Source of the DNA: Candidatus Heimdallarchaeota archaeon
Lineage (GTDB): Archaea; Asgardarchaeota; Heimdallarchaeia; Heimdallarchaeales; Heimdallarchaeaceae
Assembly: GCA_021399345.1 (NCBI GenBank)
Contig: JAAFKI010000094.1
Location: 1-64,000, forward strand
Direction: 5' to 3'
DNA: 64,000 nt
Shown here: positions 10,887 to 20,924 of the stretch, one piece after another
How the letters are laid out: every line of letters begins with the position of its first letter
Numbering within the stretch: the stretch's first letter is position 1
Made by a program: the position numbers and the translations under genes
Notes under the pieces: model-generated
What the model saw: only the letters and a program-made list of their open reading frames with translations
What the model was told of the DNA's origin: nothing
The model's database searches: none

Positions 10887-10963
10887 TATAAGCTGTTGAT
10901 GACTTTTTAGAATTTAGAATCTTTGATTTGCAAATTCAATGATTGCAGTGATTGGTGATAAAA

Positions 10964-11887
10964 ATGATTAAAGAATTAGAGAAAAAGGATTACAAGAAAA
11001 TTAGGCATCTATTTGAAGATAGAGATTATGTTAATAGTTTTAGAAGTCATCTTGAAAGAACGCCTATAACAAAAAGAGTTCTAGTTGATGATACCAATGA
11101 CCCACAAACTGCAGTTATTGTTGTACCACCTAGATTATTTGTTGGAGGAAGAGCTGACAACGAAGAATTTAATCAAGGACTTAGAAATTACATTCATGAA
11201 GTACTAATTTCTGAATATAAGAAGAGAAATTTCAGTGAAGTTGATTTCTATTTTAGCAACGATCAGTGGGAATTAAACTTACCGATGATGTTGGAAGATT
11301 CATTCCATTATGACAGATATTATTATGAGATAAAAAAACTTAAGCAGGAAGATTGGAAGAATCTTATTCCTGAAGGCTACTCAGTAGAGCCTGTTGATTT
11401 AACTCTTCTAAGAAAAACTTATCTCAAAAACTTTGATTGGTTGATAGGAGAAATTCTAGAAAACTGGGAACCCTTAGAAGAAGGTTTGAAGGAAAATAGG
11501 GGTTTTTATTTAGTAAAAGAGGATGATGAAATAGTTGCATGGTGTACAACCGAATATCTTACAGAAACAAATGATATTGAAGTAGGTATAGCTACAAAGT
11601 CAGAATATCAAAGAAGGGGTTTTGCATCCATTGTTGGATCAGCTACAGCTGAATATTGTCTTGCAAGATACAAGTCTGTGGGATGGCATTGTACACAAAG
11701 AAATGTTGGGTCATTTAAGACAGCTGAAAAAATCGGTTTTGAAAGAATAATGGAATACAGAAAAGCTTCATATGTGTTTAACAAAGTAGATCTTTGGGTT
11801 ATCAAAGCTTATTTTGCTAGAATGGATGAAAATTATCCTGAAGCAATTGATTTTTACAATCAAATCATTGAAGCTTCTCACGATTAG
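10964..11887 (+). CDS. GNAT family N-acetyltransferase with TPR-like C-terminus, interrupted by in-frame TAG at 11885-11887
   Basis: GNAT core IEVGIATKSEYQRRGFASIVGSATAEYCLARYKSVGWHCTQRNVGSFKTAEKIGFERI. GGTGAT motif just upstream of the ATG at 10964 (the ORF track starts at GTG 10952). Confidence 0.8.
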   Translation: MIKELEKKDYKKIRHLFEDRDYVNSFRSHLERTPITKRVLVDDTNDPQTAVIVVPPRLFVGGRADNEEFNQGLRNYIHEVLISEYKKRNFSEVDFYFSNDQWELNLPMMLEDSFHYDRYYYEIKKLKQEDWKNLIPEGYSVEPVDLTLLRKTYLKNFDWLIGEILENWEPLEEGLKENRGFYLVKEDDEIVAWCTTEYLTETNDIEVGIATKSEYQRRGFASIVGSATAEYCLARYKSVGWHCTQRNVGSFKTAEKIGFERIMEYRKASYVFNKVDLWVIKAYFARMDENYPEAIDFYNQIIEASHD

Positions 11888-12118
11888 ACAGTTGATTTTA
11901 AAGAGTCTTATTATATTAATAGTGATTTTCCCATTAAACGTGTATATTTTAGGATAAGTAGCTGTTATGCAGCTATTGAAAACAAAGAAAAATCTACAGA
12001 ATTTCTAGAAAAGGCTATATCTAATGGATATAAAGATAAAGAACAGTTTCTAGATAGTGAATTTTTAACCAAAATATTAGAAGAAAATGAAAAGGTAAAA
12101 TATTTAGAATCTATGTAG
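11888..12118 (+). other. In-frame continuation of the preceding GNAT gene after amber codon
   Basis: Same frame, 76 sense codons to TAG at 12116-12118: TVDFKESYYINSDFPIKRVYFRISSCYAAIENKEKSTEFLEKAISNGYKDKEQFLDSEFLTKILEENEKVKYLESM, which looks like a TPR helix pair. Confidence 0.75.
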
Positions 12119-12142
12119 AGGGTTCTTTCAAAACTTATTTTT

Positions 12143-13240
12143 TCAATCTAGCGTTTTTTCCTTCTTTCTGCTTAATAAATCAACAAAAGCTTCCAATCTT
12201 GTTTGAAATCCTGTTTCCCCTGTATGTTCATCAACAACCAACGATAAGAAAGGCATATCATACTCCCTGCTAACTTGAGGAGCTATACTTCGAGTAATTA
12301 TTTCAGGCATACAAGTAAAGGGGTATAGGTGAACCAATCCATCCCATTTTTTCTTCTTGTAGAGAATTATATCTCCTATATTTTCTTGAGCTTCTCCTCC
12401 ACATCTTTGTCCAATATATGGTTTAGCTACTCTTCGAGCTTTTTGATAAGGCAAGGTTATAAATGGATTGATTTTTCGTTCAAAATCTATAAGCATTCCA
12501 AAAGAAACACAGTTTTTAGTAATTACTCCTAATTCATTTAGTTTTCTATGAACATCTAGATTTAAAGTAGGTTCTAGAGCTACATATATCTCTCCACATA
12601 CACCAATCTTTAAGGCAGCTTTCTTTTTTTCCTGATCGATTTCAATAGTTTTATCGAATAACTCGGGAAGTTTTCTACCATATTTCCTTAAATTTCTTAA
12701 TCCTTGTATTTCAACAATCTTTCTGTGAGCTTCTTCTGCGAGCTTATCTGCTTGATTCTTTTCCATTTCTAAGGTCCTATATTTGAAATGTAGCTTGTCG
12801 ACCAACTCAATGAATCTAGTCTTGATCCAGGTGGTTCTAAAAGCTTTAATTGTTTCCCAAACGGTACAATTGTTGCTTGCAGCTTGTAATGTTTTAACAA
12901 GCCCAAGTGGTTTATCATAAATTGGAATAGGAACAAATTTGAAATCATAACCTAGGTCTTCTAAAATGAGTCTCTGAACAGGCCAATAAAGACCAAAACG
13001 ACAATACATATTCCCCCCTCCAATTCCGAGTTCATCAGCGCCTAAATCTAGCATCTCTATATAAGTTCCAAGAGTTAACTTGAAGGGTGTACAAACGAAT
13101 TCTGGTGAATATCGTGATCCGAGTTCAGAAGTCTTCCTACTTGGTTTTTTTGGAACCATAATGTCTGTTCTTCCAAGTTCTCTAAGAAGTATTTCGAAAA
13201 CATATGTTAAAGATCCAAAGTGGGGATAAGTAAAAGGCAA
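12143..13240 (-). CDS. DUF2229/HgdB-like (2-hydroxyacyl-CoA dehydratase/activase-related) protein
   Basis: SRYSPEFVCTPFKLTLGTYIEMLDLGADELGIGGGNMYCRFG and C-terminal DMPFLSLVVDEHTGETGFQTRLEAFVDLL typical of this family. Confidence 0.75.
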   Translation of the reverse strand: MPFTYPHFGSLTYVFEILLRELGRTDIMVPKKPSRKTSELGSRYSPEFVCTPFKLTLGTYIEMLDLGADELGIGGGNMYCRFGLYWPVQRLILEDLGYDFKFVPIPIYDKPLGLVKTLQAASNNCTVWETIKAFRTTWIKTRFIELVDKLHFKYRTLEMEKNQADKLAEEAHRKIVEIQGLRNLRKYGRKLPELFDKTIEIDQEKKKAALKIGVCGEIYVALEPTLNLDVHRKLNELGVITKNCVSFGMLIDFERKINPFITLPYQKARRVAKPYIGQRCGGEAQENIGDIILYKKKKWDGLVHLYPFTCMPEIITRSIAPQVSREYDMPFLSLVVDEHTGETGFQTRLEAFVDLLSRKKEKTLD

Positions 13241-13241
13241 T

Positions 13242-14228
13242 TTAATTCCTCCTATCGATCATATCAAGAAATGCTTCTATTCGTGTACTAAATCCTACTT
13301 CAGATGATAGTTCATCTATAACTAATTGTAATAATGGAGTCTCAGGTTGTCTTCTTGAGTATCTCGAAGCTAGTTCTAAAACAATTGAATCTGGACCACA
13401 ACTAAACACAGCTAGTTGCAATATTCCATCTATTGTATTGTTTTCTAGAAAATACATTATTGTTCCAAGAATCTCTCTTTCATAACTAAAATACAAATTA
13501 TAATCAAGTTTTTCCATTTGATTTTCAATTGTAATTCTAGGCATCTGTAGAGAAGTGATAATATCTACACCCCTTTGTGATAAACTTTCTCTGATATCTA
13601 AATTAGACAAACTATCATTTAAAACATAGGGATGACCTACTAAAGCAATTTTCATTGGTTTTTTTCTCTTTTCCAGATTTGGTTTTTCATTGAGAATAAT
13701 TTTAGACTTTATCCAATTTTCTAACTGTTGCTCAGAAATATGCAATTGTTCTTCATACACTCTTTGAGCCTTAATAGCTCTTATTCCAGCTTTAAGAATT
13801 TTTAGAGGACTGTAAGTAAATTTGAATCCAACTTGGAAGATAATTCTAAGAAGTCTTCTCTTTCCGTGGTTTGCTTTGGCTTGTGAATAATAGGGCATAA
13901 TAATCTCAGGAAAATCAGGGAAAAGAGATTCTAAGACCTGGGCAAGACCAATGAATTTAGGACAACCAACATTAACTTCATGATCACTACCAAATCTTGG
14001 TATGAAGAAATAATCTACTTTATCTTTAAGATAGATGAAATGTCCAAAATATAATTTTGTGGAATAACAATCTTCATCAGGAGCATATCTAACTGCTAAA
14101 TCTTTGATAGTTTTAGTTGTTTCAGGAGAAACAATGACCTCTGCTCCAAGTTCCTCAAAAAACGTTTTCCACATCGCTTCAAATTTGTAATAAAGCAATG
14201 CTCTTGGAATTCCAACTCTCTTCTTCAT
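13242..14228 (-). CDS. DUF2229/HgdB-like (2-hydroxyacyl-CoA dehydratase/activase-related) protein, paralog of neighbour
   Basis: MKKRVGIPRALLYYKFEAMWKTFFEELGAEVIVSPETTK and TPLLQLVIDELSSEVGFSTRIEAFLDMI; one base separates it from the downstream paralog. Confidence 0.75.
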   Translation of the reverse strand: MKKRVGIPRALLYYKFEAMWKTFFEELGAEVIVSPETTKTIKDLAVRYAPDEDCYSTKLYFGHFIYLKDKVDYFFIPRFGSDHEVNVGCPKFIGLAQVLESLFPDFPEIIMPYYSQAKANHGKRRLLRIIFQVGFKFTYSPLKILKAGIRAIKAQRVYEEQLHISEQQLENWIKSKIILNEKPNLEKRKKPMKIALVGHPYVLNDSLSNLDIRESLSQRGVDIITSLQMPRITIENQMEKLDYNLYFSYEREILGTIMYFLENNTIDGILQLAVFSCGPDSIVLELASRYSRRQPETPLLQLVIDELSSEVGFSTRIEAFLDMIDRRN

Positions 14229-14554
14229 TTTTTTCCTATACCCGTTAGATATTTATTTTAGTTGATTTTATAGAGAATATACTCTGCTAATTTTGATTCA
14301 TGTAACTACTAATAATCATCTCTTAAAAATATAAACTTTTTTGCTAAATACAAAAAATTCATGATTTGTATATCTTTCAAATCTTTCAAATAGTATTCAC
14401 CAAGGCTATACACTAATTCTAAACAATCTATTTTCTTCTCATTCCCAAACAAAATGTATTTCCAGTGATATATAAATTTGTTCTACAAAGTTTTATAAAT
14501 AACTTCGAAGTAATTATTGAGTGAGATATTTTATCTCTAAAATGGTGATAAAAA

Positions 14555-14737
14555 ATGGTTAAATTATTAGATTTCTTATTAGCCTTCTTTCTAGGAGAAT
14601 TCGGTATTTATCGGTTCTATAAAGGATACATGTTAACAGGTCTTATATGGCTATGTACTGGTGGACTTCTTGGAATAGGATGGCTAGTTGATTGGGTGTG
14701 GGTTCTTCTTGGTAAGAAACTCGAATATCCTAAATAA
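14555..14737 (+). CDS. TM2-domain small membrane protein
   Basis: 60 aa: LLAFFLGEFGIYRFYKGYMLTGLIWLCTGGLLGIGWLVDWVWVLLGK; GGTGAT ribosome-binding motif upstream. Confidence 0.85.
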   Translation: MVKLLDFLLAFFLGEFGIYRFYKGYMLTGLIWLCTGGLLGIGWLVDWVWVLLGKKLEYPK

Positions 14738-14791
14738 ATGAGCATTTTTACAACTCTTTTTTTTTTTTTCAAATTAATCTAATTACTGTTT

Positions 14792-14930
14792 AATTCTTAG
14801 CTTTAAAACCATCCAAAACAGCTTTTGCAATTTGAATATCTAGGTTTCTATGTCAGTTAAATCCACTTCTGCTAGTTCTTTATCAGAATGGAAAATGAGA
14901 GTTTGATGCTTTCTTCTGATTTTTAGAACT
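14792..14930 (-). pseudogene. Decayed C-terminal fragment of an ornithine cyclodeaminase-like gene
   Basis: Reverse complement encodes ...VLKIRRKHQTLIFHSDKELAEVDLTDIET(frameshift)DIQIAKAVLDGFKAKN*, matching the intact gene's EITVVDLTGVAVQDIQIAKAIWNGYSNEN* (21569..22528). Confidence 0.75.
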
Positions 14931-14932
14931 TC

Positions 14933-16705
14933 TTATTCTATTTCCACATTGAAGTATTCTTCAACAATTTCCTTTAGATTATCTTTACTTACTCTAAAGT
15001 CGTCTACTATACTTCCATCTTCAAGCTTTATAACTCTGAAACCAATTCTAACTAAAGAGAGATCGTGAGTACTCATAAGAATAGTTGTGTTTTGAAATTG
15101 GTTAATTTCCATCAACAACGAAACAATATTTCGAGCTATCCTACTGTCAACATTAGCTGTTGGTTCATCAGTAAATAATAGAGGATTTCTTCTTGATAAT
15201 GCTACTGCTAGAGCTGCCCTTTGAGTTTCTCCCCCTGAAAGCTCAACAGGATAGTGATTGACTTTATGTTTGATCTCGCAATCTTCCATGAGATACAAAT
15301 CTGTTTCTTCTAGTCTGTTCTTTTTCTTACTAAATATCTTTGGAATAATAATATTATCTGCAACAGAGTACTGACTATATAAATTGTTCATCTGAGATAT
15401 CATTGAAATATTATTAAATCTAAAATCTGAAACATTAGATCTCTTCATTTCTGAAACATCCGCACCATCAATGATTATAGATCCAGAATCATGCGTTTCA
15501 ACACCTGAGATAACATTCAGCAAAGTAGTCTTTCCAACACCGCTTTTACCAGCAATAATAACAAAATCACCTCTTCTAATGCTGAAAGATATTTTGTGTA
15601 AGACGTGTTGGACCTTATTATCAAATGAGAAAGCTTTAGATAATCTCTTAACTTCAATGATGTTAGGAAGAGTCTTCTTTGGAGGTAGGAATTCTTTTTC
15701 GAATAGAAAGCTTACTTGATCGAAAGTAATTTTTCTACCTTTCTCTTCTATTGGTTCTGAAATTGTTTCATCATCTTCATCATCATAGAAACTGTCAGAT
15801 CTTCGGAGAACTTTATGAACTTCATCTTTTGAAATAGCTTGTGGGTTGTACATAACTGCAAATCTCTTCGATGGATGCATGCTGAATTCAGCTAAGGAGC
15901 TAATTCCTGTATCAGTGATAATTGACATTGGAATTCTAAGAAAATGAAATCTATCAAGTGTTGATTGAAGAGTTGAATCAATTGGTTTCAGAAGAAAGTC
16001 CAGCTCTGCTCGTTCTATATCTTGATTAATACCTACAAGTCTACCATCACGAAGTATATAGCTTTTGCGAAAAGCATTTCGAAAACGAAGATCATGAGTT
16101 ACAACGAGAATTGTTGTCCCTAGATCTTTGTTTAATTCTTTGAATGTTTCAATCACAAGATTTGTATTATCTGTATCAAGTTGTCCTGTTGGTTCATCCG
16201 CCAGAATTATTTCTGGTTTTTGAGCTAATAGCGCACCAATACTTGTTCTAATTGCTTCTCCTCCTGAGATTTTTGTAACTTTTTTGTCACCTTGTTCCAA
16301 GATATTTAAATTCTTCATTATTTCTTTTGTTTCTTGTTTAGCTTTTTCTAACCCCCTTTTTCTCATCCTCATAGGTAGAAGAATGTGTTGTTTGACTGTC
16401 AGGTGAGGGATCAAATTACTATTCAAATACTGATTAAGTATGCCTATTTTCCCAAATCTAAGGTTTTGCATCTCCCTTTCACTTAAATCATTCAGATTTT
16501 TTCCATGTAGTAAAACTGTTCCACTTGTGGGAACTTCTAAACCTGAGAGTATTTTGATGAGTGTCGATTTTCCAGCTCCTGATGGTCCAACGATTGAAGC
16601 AATTTCTCCTTTTTTTACCTCTATATCTATTCCTCTGAGTGCAATTACACTTACTTCTGTAATTGGATCTGAGTAGATTTTCGCAAGATCATTACATATT
16701 ATCAT
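14933..16705 (-). CDS. Tandem-domain ABC transporter ATPase (LolD/MacB-like, two nucleotide-binding domains)
   Basis: Two Walker A motifs (GPSGAGKST, GKSGVGKTT), signatures ISGGEA and LSGGETQ, Walker B motifs. Likely start is the internal ATG MIICNDLAKIY at 16705; the ORF track starts at 16732. Confidence 0.85.
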   Translation of the reverse strand: MIICNDLAKIYSDPITEVSVIALRGIDIEVKKGEIASIVGPSGAGKSTLIKILSGLEVPTSGTVLLHGKNLNDLSEREMQNLRFGKIGILNQYLNSNLIPHLTVKQHILLPMRMRKRGLEKAKQETKEIMKNLNILEQGDKKVTKISGGEAIRTSIGALLAQKPEIILADEPTGQLDTDNTNLVIETFKELNKDLGTTILVVTHDLRFRNAFRKSYILRDGRLVGINQDIERAELDFLLKPIDSTLQSTLDRFHFLRIPMSIITDTGISSLAEFSMHPSKRFAVMYNPQAISKDEVHKVLRRSDSFYDDEDDETISEPIEEKGRKITFDQVSFLFEKEFLPPKKTLPNIIEVKRLSKAFSFDNKVQHVLHKISFSIRRGDFVIIAGKSGVGKTTLLNVISGVETHDSGSIIIDGADVSEMKRSNVSDFRFNNISMISQMNNLYSQYSVADNIIIPKIFSKKKNRLEETDLYLMEDCEIKHKVNHYPVELSGGETQRAALAVALSRRNPLLFTDEPTANVDSRIARNIVSLLMEINQFQNTTILMSTHDLSLVRIGFRVIKLEDGSIVDDFRVSKDNLKEIVEEYFNVEIE

Positions 16706-16709
16706 TTTA

Positions 16710-19700
16710 TCACTCCATTTGTGTTGGTGCATATCTTCTGAATTCTCTTCTTAGATTCCAGTTTAAGCTCAAATACAATGTAAACGGTATTAGCAAAAAG
16801 AAAATAATGAGAGCCGTTCCTGGATAAATAATTGTATATGTTGAATATGGTTCTGCCGCATATGATAATAATGAGAATAATCTATTCAACACTGAGAAAC
16901 CTATAATGGCTCCAATACCTAATCCTGGAATTAGGGCTGCTAAACTACATTCAGCTAAAGTTAGATTGACAATCGTGTTTGTTTTTATACCAATTTTCTT
17001 CATCAATTCATGCTTAATTACTCTTTTCTCTATTACTTTTGTAGCTGTTGTATAGCTTGAAAAAATAAAAATCACACACGCTACTCCCAAAGATAGAAAG
17101 ATTTCGATAATAAAGATGTTATAGAGAGGAGTTGCTAGAGTTTCTCTAACATCAATGTAAGAAACCACTCTATTCTGACTCATTGTAAATAACAATTCCT
17201 TCATCTCGTCCACATCTTTTATGTCCTCTAAACGAACTAGTAATACATCAGCTGTTAGCACCAAGCCTAAAATAAATGATTCAACTATATCAAAACATTC
17301 ACTAGATAACACAATAAGTGTATTATTTATTGCTCTATCTTTCTCATTGTGAAAAACTGGAAATAATTCAAAAGAGCTAATTATCGAAACATTGTATGAA
17401 ACCACAATCCAATCAACTATTCTTGTTAGTAAGAGTTCTTCTCCAGGATAGATTTTAAATTTTTCAACAAAAGTATTCGAAAGAATGATCGAATTATTAT
17501 CCAATTTTGGTAAATCGGTCCAATTAAATCCTACAACATCCTGAGTTGGTTGATATGCCGTACTCAAAAAATCTGACGTATTGATAACTAATATTTGTAC
17601 ATTGGATAGAGCTCCAAAAATAACTGAATAAAGTCTTAAATGTGTGGAATTTTTCACTTTTACTAAGCTATTAATTTCTTCTTGACTTACATTTTCTGCT
17701 TCATACCAATTTGAAATCATTAGATCTGAACCGTTTTGAAATAGTGCTTGTTGAGTTAGTATTTCTTCCTTTGTGGATGGTATCACAACAGATGGGATGA
17801 TAATTAGTATAACAAGTAAGAAGATCACAGTAATATTTTCAAAGTATCTGATGTCCTTGCTTATTTCTGCAAAAATGTAACTGAATTTGTTTTTTCTACT
17901 TTTCCAGAAGACATAACCTAGCAATCTCCATGCAATTGAAAGAACTTTTATAAAAATAGGCAGACCTCCCACTATCAGAAATAATGCACCTAGCATTGTT
18001 AGAATGAGATATGGAATATAATTTGAAACATTTTGTGTAAAAAACGCAATATATGTTCTATTGTAGAATATTTGAAAAAGCATTATTCCTAGAATAAGAA
18101 ATGATAAATCTCTCCAAGGTAGTTTTTTGAAAAGATTTGATCCTTTTTTTGGATCCTTTTCATGTTTTCGTTTTGCAGATGCAATTGATATAATCTTAGG
18201 AATTGAAATAGTGATCAATACAGCAAAAACTATCAACATTTTTACAATTATGTTACTTAACATTAATTCCGTTTCTTGATTTGTAAATCTTAAGAAACCA
18301 TCTATTTTAATAAGAGGAATTGCGGTTAGAACTGCAATTCCAAAGCTTACTAATGTTGCAGATATTGCTTCGACAATTCTTACAGAAAGATACAATTTAG
18401 CGATTTTTCCTCTTCTAATTCCCTTTTTCCTTAGAATGTCAACTTCTTGTTCGTAACTAGTTGAGAATAAATCTGAAGATTCAACTATCATGAAAATTGA
18501 GAGTAATAATGCAGGAAATGCAAAAATCAAAATTCTAGCCATGTTTTGCAAATAATAGTTGTTGAAAGATCCAAACAACCACAGCATCTCATTTGAGATA
18601 GTAATAGAAGAATAACTATCGAATGTAAAAGTAAATGTCTTGTTTACAATTGTCCTTTGTTCATCTAGTAGAATGATTCTGTCTTTCATTCTAAAATCAG
18701 CAAAGTCAAATTCAATATGAAAATATCCCCGAATCAGCAAATCAAATTTCTGACTAGAAGAAAATATTTGAAACAGATTGTCATTTATGGTAAGCAGAGC
18801 AGACATTCTTATTTTTCTGAAAAGATCATAAGGTTGTTCCTGATAGTCAGTAATTATTTTAAGTTCAGAAGATTTAGGTGGATCATAAAATCCTACAGCG
18901 GAAACTTCTACAGTGAAATTATCTGGAATTTCTTCATAAAGAAAAACTGATGATATTGTTAAATTGAAACTATCGTTGAGATTTAAGCTTAACCGATTTT
19001 TAATGGCGGTTGAAACAACAACTTCATTTGGATGTATAGGAGCTCTCCCTTCCTTTAGAAGCATAGTAATAACGTCAGATGTATCATTTGGAAATGAAGC
19101 AATTAAATATTGAGTAGGTATTATCCCCGCAGCAATCTGTACAAAATATGAAGATTTAATAGATTCTGTGTATTTACCTAGCTCAAAATCTGAATAAATT
19201 TCTGCTATTTCTTCCTCTGCAAGTTCATGATAATAAGGCGTAAATCCTGAAGGAGTATCTTCTAGATGCTCTATTGTGGAAGTAAACTCTGCTGTAACCA
19301 TTCGGTTATCTGATAAATCTTGAGATTGATAAAATGCATTAATCATTGCAGGTTGTTGTGATTCAGAAATTATAAGTATAGAATTTAACAGAAAACCTGT
19401 AATCAACAAGCTAAATATCGTAAGAATAGTTCTTTTTCTGTTGGTAAACCCAATAATTTTAAAAGTTTCAAAGATATTCCTAAAGTATCTCAAAAGATTT
19501 TTCCTTATTATAGTTTTTAATGGATGCTTTCCTACTTCTTCTGTGTCTATTAAGAACTTCTTAACTTTGGGAATTTTTCTTATTATGTAGTAGATAATGG
19601 ACGATGTGATACCCACTAAAGCTACAATTAATAGAATGAAAAGTGTAGAATTTTGTGAGTACCAGTTTTGAAAAATATTAAAGATCTCGACATTGTCGAA

Positions 19701-20924
19701 GATTGGGTCTACTTTGACACTTACTGAAGAGATACTCATTAAGACCATTAGATTCTCTTGCCGATAATCAAATCCTTTTGGTCTTTCCACTAAACTTGAA
19801 GGAATTATCGAAACATATTGAAAAACAATATGCTCATTATTTATATTGAATCCATATTTATTTTCCAAAACCTGAAATTGTGTAGGAACTGAAGTAAATT
19901 CCCATTTCAAAGTAATACCGTTATAATTTCCTTCATAGAGATAGACGAAACCGCTAATAGGAAGTCTTGTAATTAGACAAAGTTTGTATGTGTTTTCGTT
20001 CTTTCTAAGAAGAAAATTATCGAAGAGATAGTTTGTTTTCAGCTCTTGAGTGCTATAACTAATAGATGTTCCATTAAATGAACCATAAAACATAGTGTTG
20101 GAATGAAAGAATAATATACTGAAAATATCTTTGTTTTCTACAAATGCTTCAATTTTAGCAACTTGAAGAAAAATACCCTCAAATGAGAAATTTGTAACAA
20201 AAGTTAAACCTTGGTTTTGTAATAATCCAATTCCAAGATTTCTGAAAATGCCAAAGTGATTGGGTGCAGCCCACTCTTGAAAAAGGTACCATATACTGTC
20301 ATCCTTGTCAAGAATTATATCAATAATCTCTCTTTGTAAAGGATCTGCAACAAAAAATTCTTCCCTAGTAAAATTAGTAAGTCCAGAATAGTGAGTTACA
20401 TTAAAGTGCATTAATTCAAAACCATATCTGTGAGTATTAAAGAAATGAAATGTACCATTAGCAAAAAATGACTGTGTATAATCTATAGTTAATAGTTCCA
20501 TATCATCAAAAGAAGAGATTATTGTTGTAGATTCTGATTCATTTGACCATCTAAAAAGCTTGTAATGTTTTAAACTTGAGATAGTATATTCACTATAAAA
20601 AAGATACAAACTACCATTAAACAAGAAGCTTTCAATAAACTCAATCTCTATAAAATTAATTGCAAATGTAGATTGGAGTGTAGCATTATCCTTTACATAG
20701 TGATGAATAATTTTATTTTTGTCAGTACGAAGATGAATAAATGAATGCAGAATGTTCTCATCATCTATTATTGGATAGCTTCTTAGTATGCCACTATCAT
20801 CAGTTACTTCAGTATAGATCAGAGGAAACTCTGAAATCTGAGCTCTTACAGGGAGTACAGAGACAACACAGAGAAATATAAAAGATATTAATAACATTCT
20901 CTTCTTGAGTTTCAATCTAATCAC
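16710..20924 (-). CDS. Giant FtsX-like ABC transporter permease with large N-terminal extracellular domain
   Basis: 1404 aa; signal peptide, ~400 aa extracytoplasmic N-terminus, then multi-TM FtsX-like blocks; adjacent to the ABC ATPase. Confidence 0.75.
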   Translation of the reverse strand: MIRLKLKKRMLLISFIFLCVVSVLPVRAQISEFPLIYTEVTDDSGILRSYPIIDDENILHSFIHLRTDKNKIIHHYVKDNATLQSTFAINFIEIEFIESFLFNGSLYLFYSEYTISSLKHYKLFRWSNESESTTIISSFDDMELLTIDYTQSFFANGTFHFFNTHRYGFELMHFNVTHYSGLTNFTREEFFVADPLQREIIDIILDKDDSIWYLFQEWAAPNHFGIFRNLGIGLLQNQGLTFVTNFSFEGIFLQVAKIEAFVENKDIFSILFFHSNTMFYGSFNGTSISYSTQELKTNYLFDNFLLRKNENTYKLCLITRLPISGFVYLYEGNYNGITLKWEFTSVPTQFQVLENKYGFNINNEHIVFQYVSIIPSSLVERPKGFDYRQENLMVLMSISSVSVKVDPIFDNVEIFNIFQNWYSQNSTLFILLIVALVGITSSIIYYIIRKIPKVKKFLIDTEEVGKHPLKTIIRKNLLRYFRNIFETFKIIGFTNRKRTILTIFSLLITGFLLNSILIISESQQPAMINAFYQSQDLSDNRMVTAEFTSTIEHLEDTPSGFTPYYHELAEEEIAEIYSDFELGKYTESIKSSYFVQIAAGIIPTQYLIASFPNDTSDVITMLLKEGRAPIHPNEVVVSTAIKNRLSLNLNDSFNLTISSVFLYEEIPDNFTVEVSAVGFYDPPKSSELKIITDYQEQPYDLFRKIRMSALLTINDNLFQIFSSSQKFDLLIRGYFHIEFDFADFRMKDRIILLDEQRTIVNKTFTFTFDSYSSITISNEMLWLFGSFNNYYLQNMARILIFAFPALLLSIFMIVESSDLFSTSYEQEVDILRKKGIRRGKIAKLYLSVRIVEAISATLVSFGIAVLTAIPLIKIDGFLRFTNQETELMLSNIIVKMLIVFAVLITISIPKIISIASAKRKHEKDPKKGSNLFKKLPWRDLSFLILGIMLFQIFYNRTYIAFFTQNVSNYIPYLILTMLGALFLIVGGLPIFIKVLSIAWRLLGYVFWKSRKNKFSYIFAEISKDIRYFENITVIFLLVILIIIPSVVIPSTKEEILTQQALFQNGSDLMISNWYEAENVSQEEINSLVKVKNSTHLRLYSVIFGALSNVQILVINTSDFLSTAYQPTQDVVGFNWTDLPKLDNNSIILSNTFVEKFKIYPGEELLLTRIVDWIVVSYNVSIISSFELFPVFHNEKDRAINNTLIVLSSECFDIVESFILGLVLTADVLLVRLEDIKDVDEMKELLFTMSQNRVVSYIDVRETLATPLYNIFIIEIFLSLGVACVIFIFSSYTTATKVIEKRVIKHELMKKIGIKTNTIVNLTLAECSLAALIPGLGIGAIIGFSVLNRLFSLLSYAAEPYSTYTIIYPGTALIIFFLLIPFTLYLSLNWNLRREFRRYAPTQME

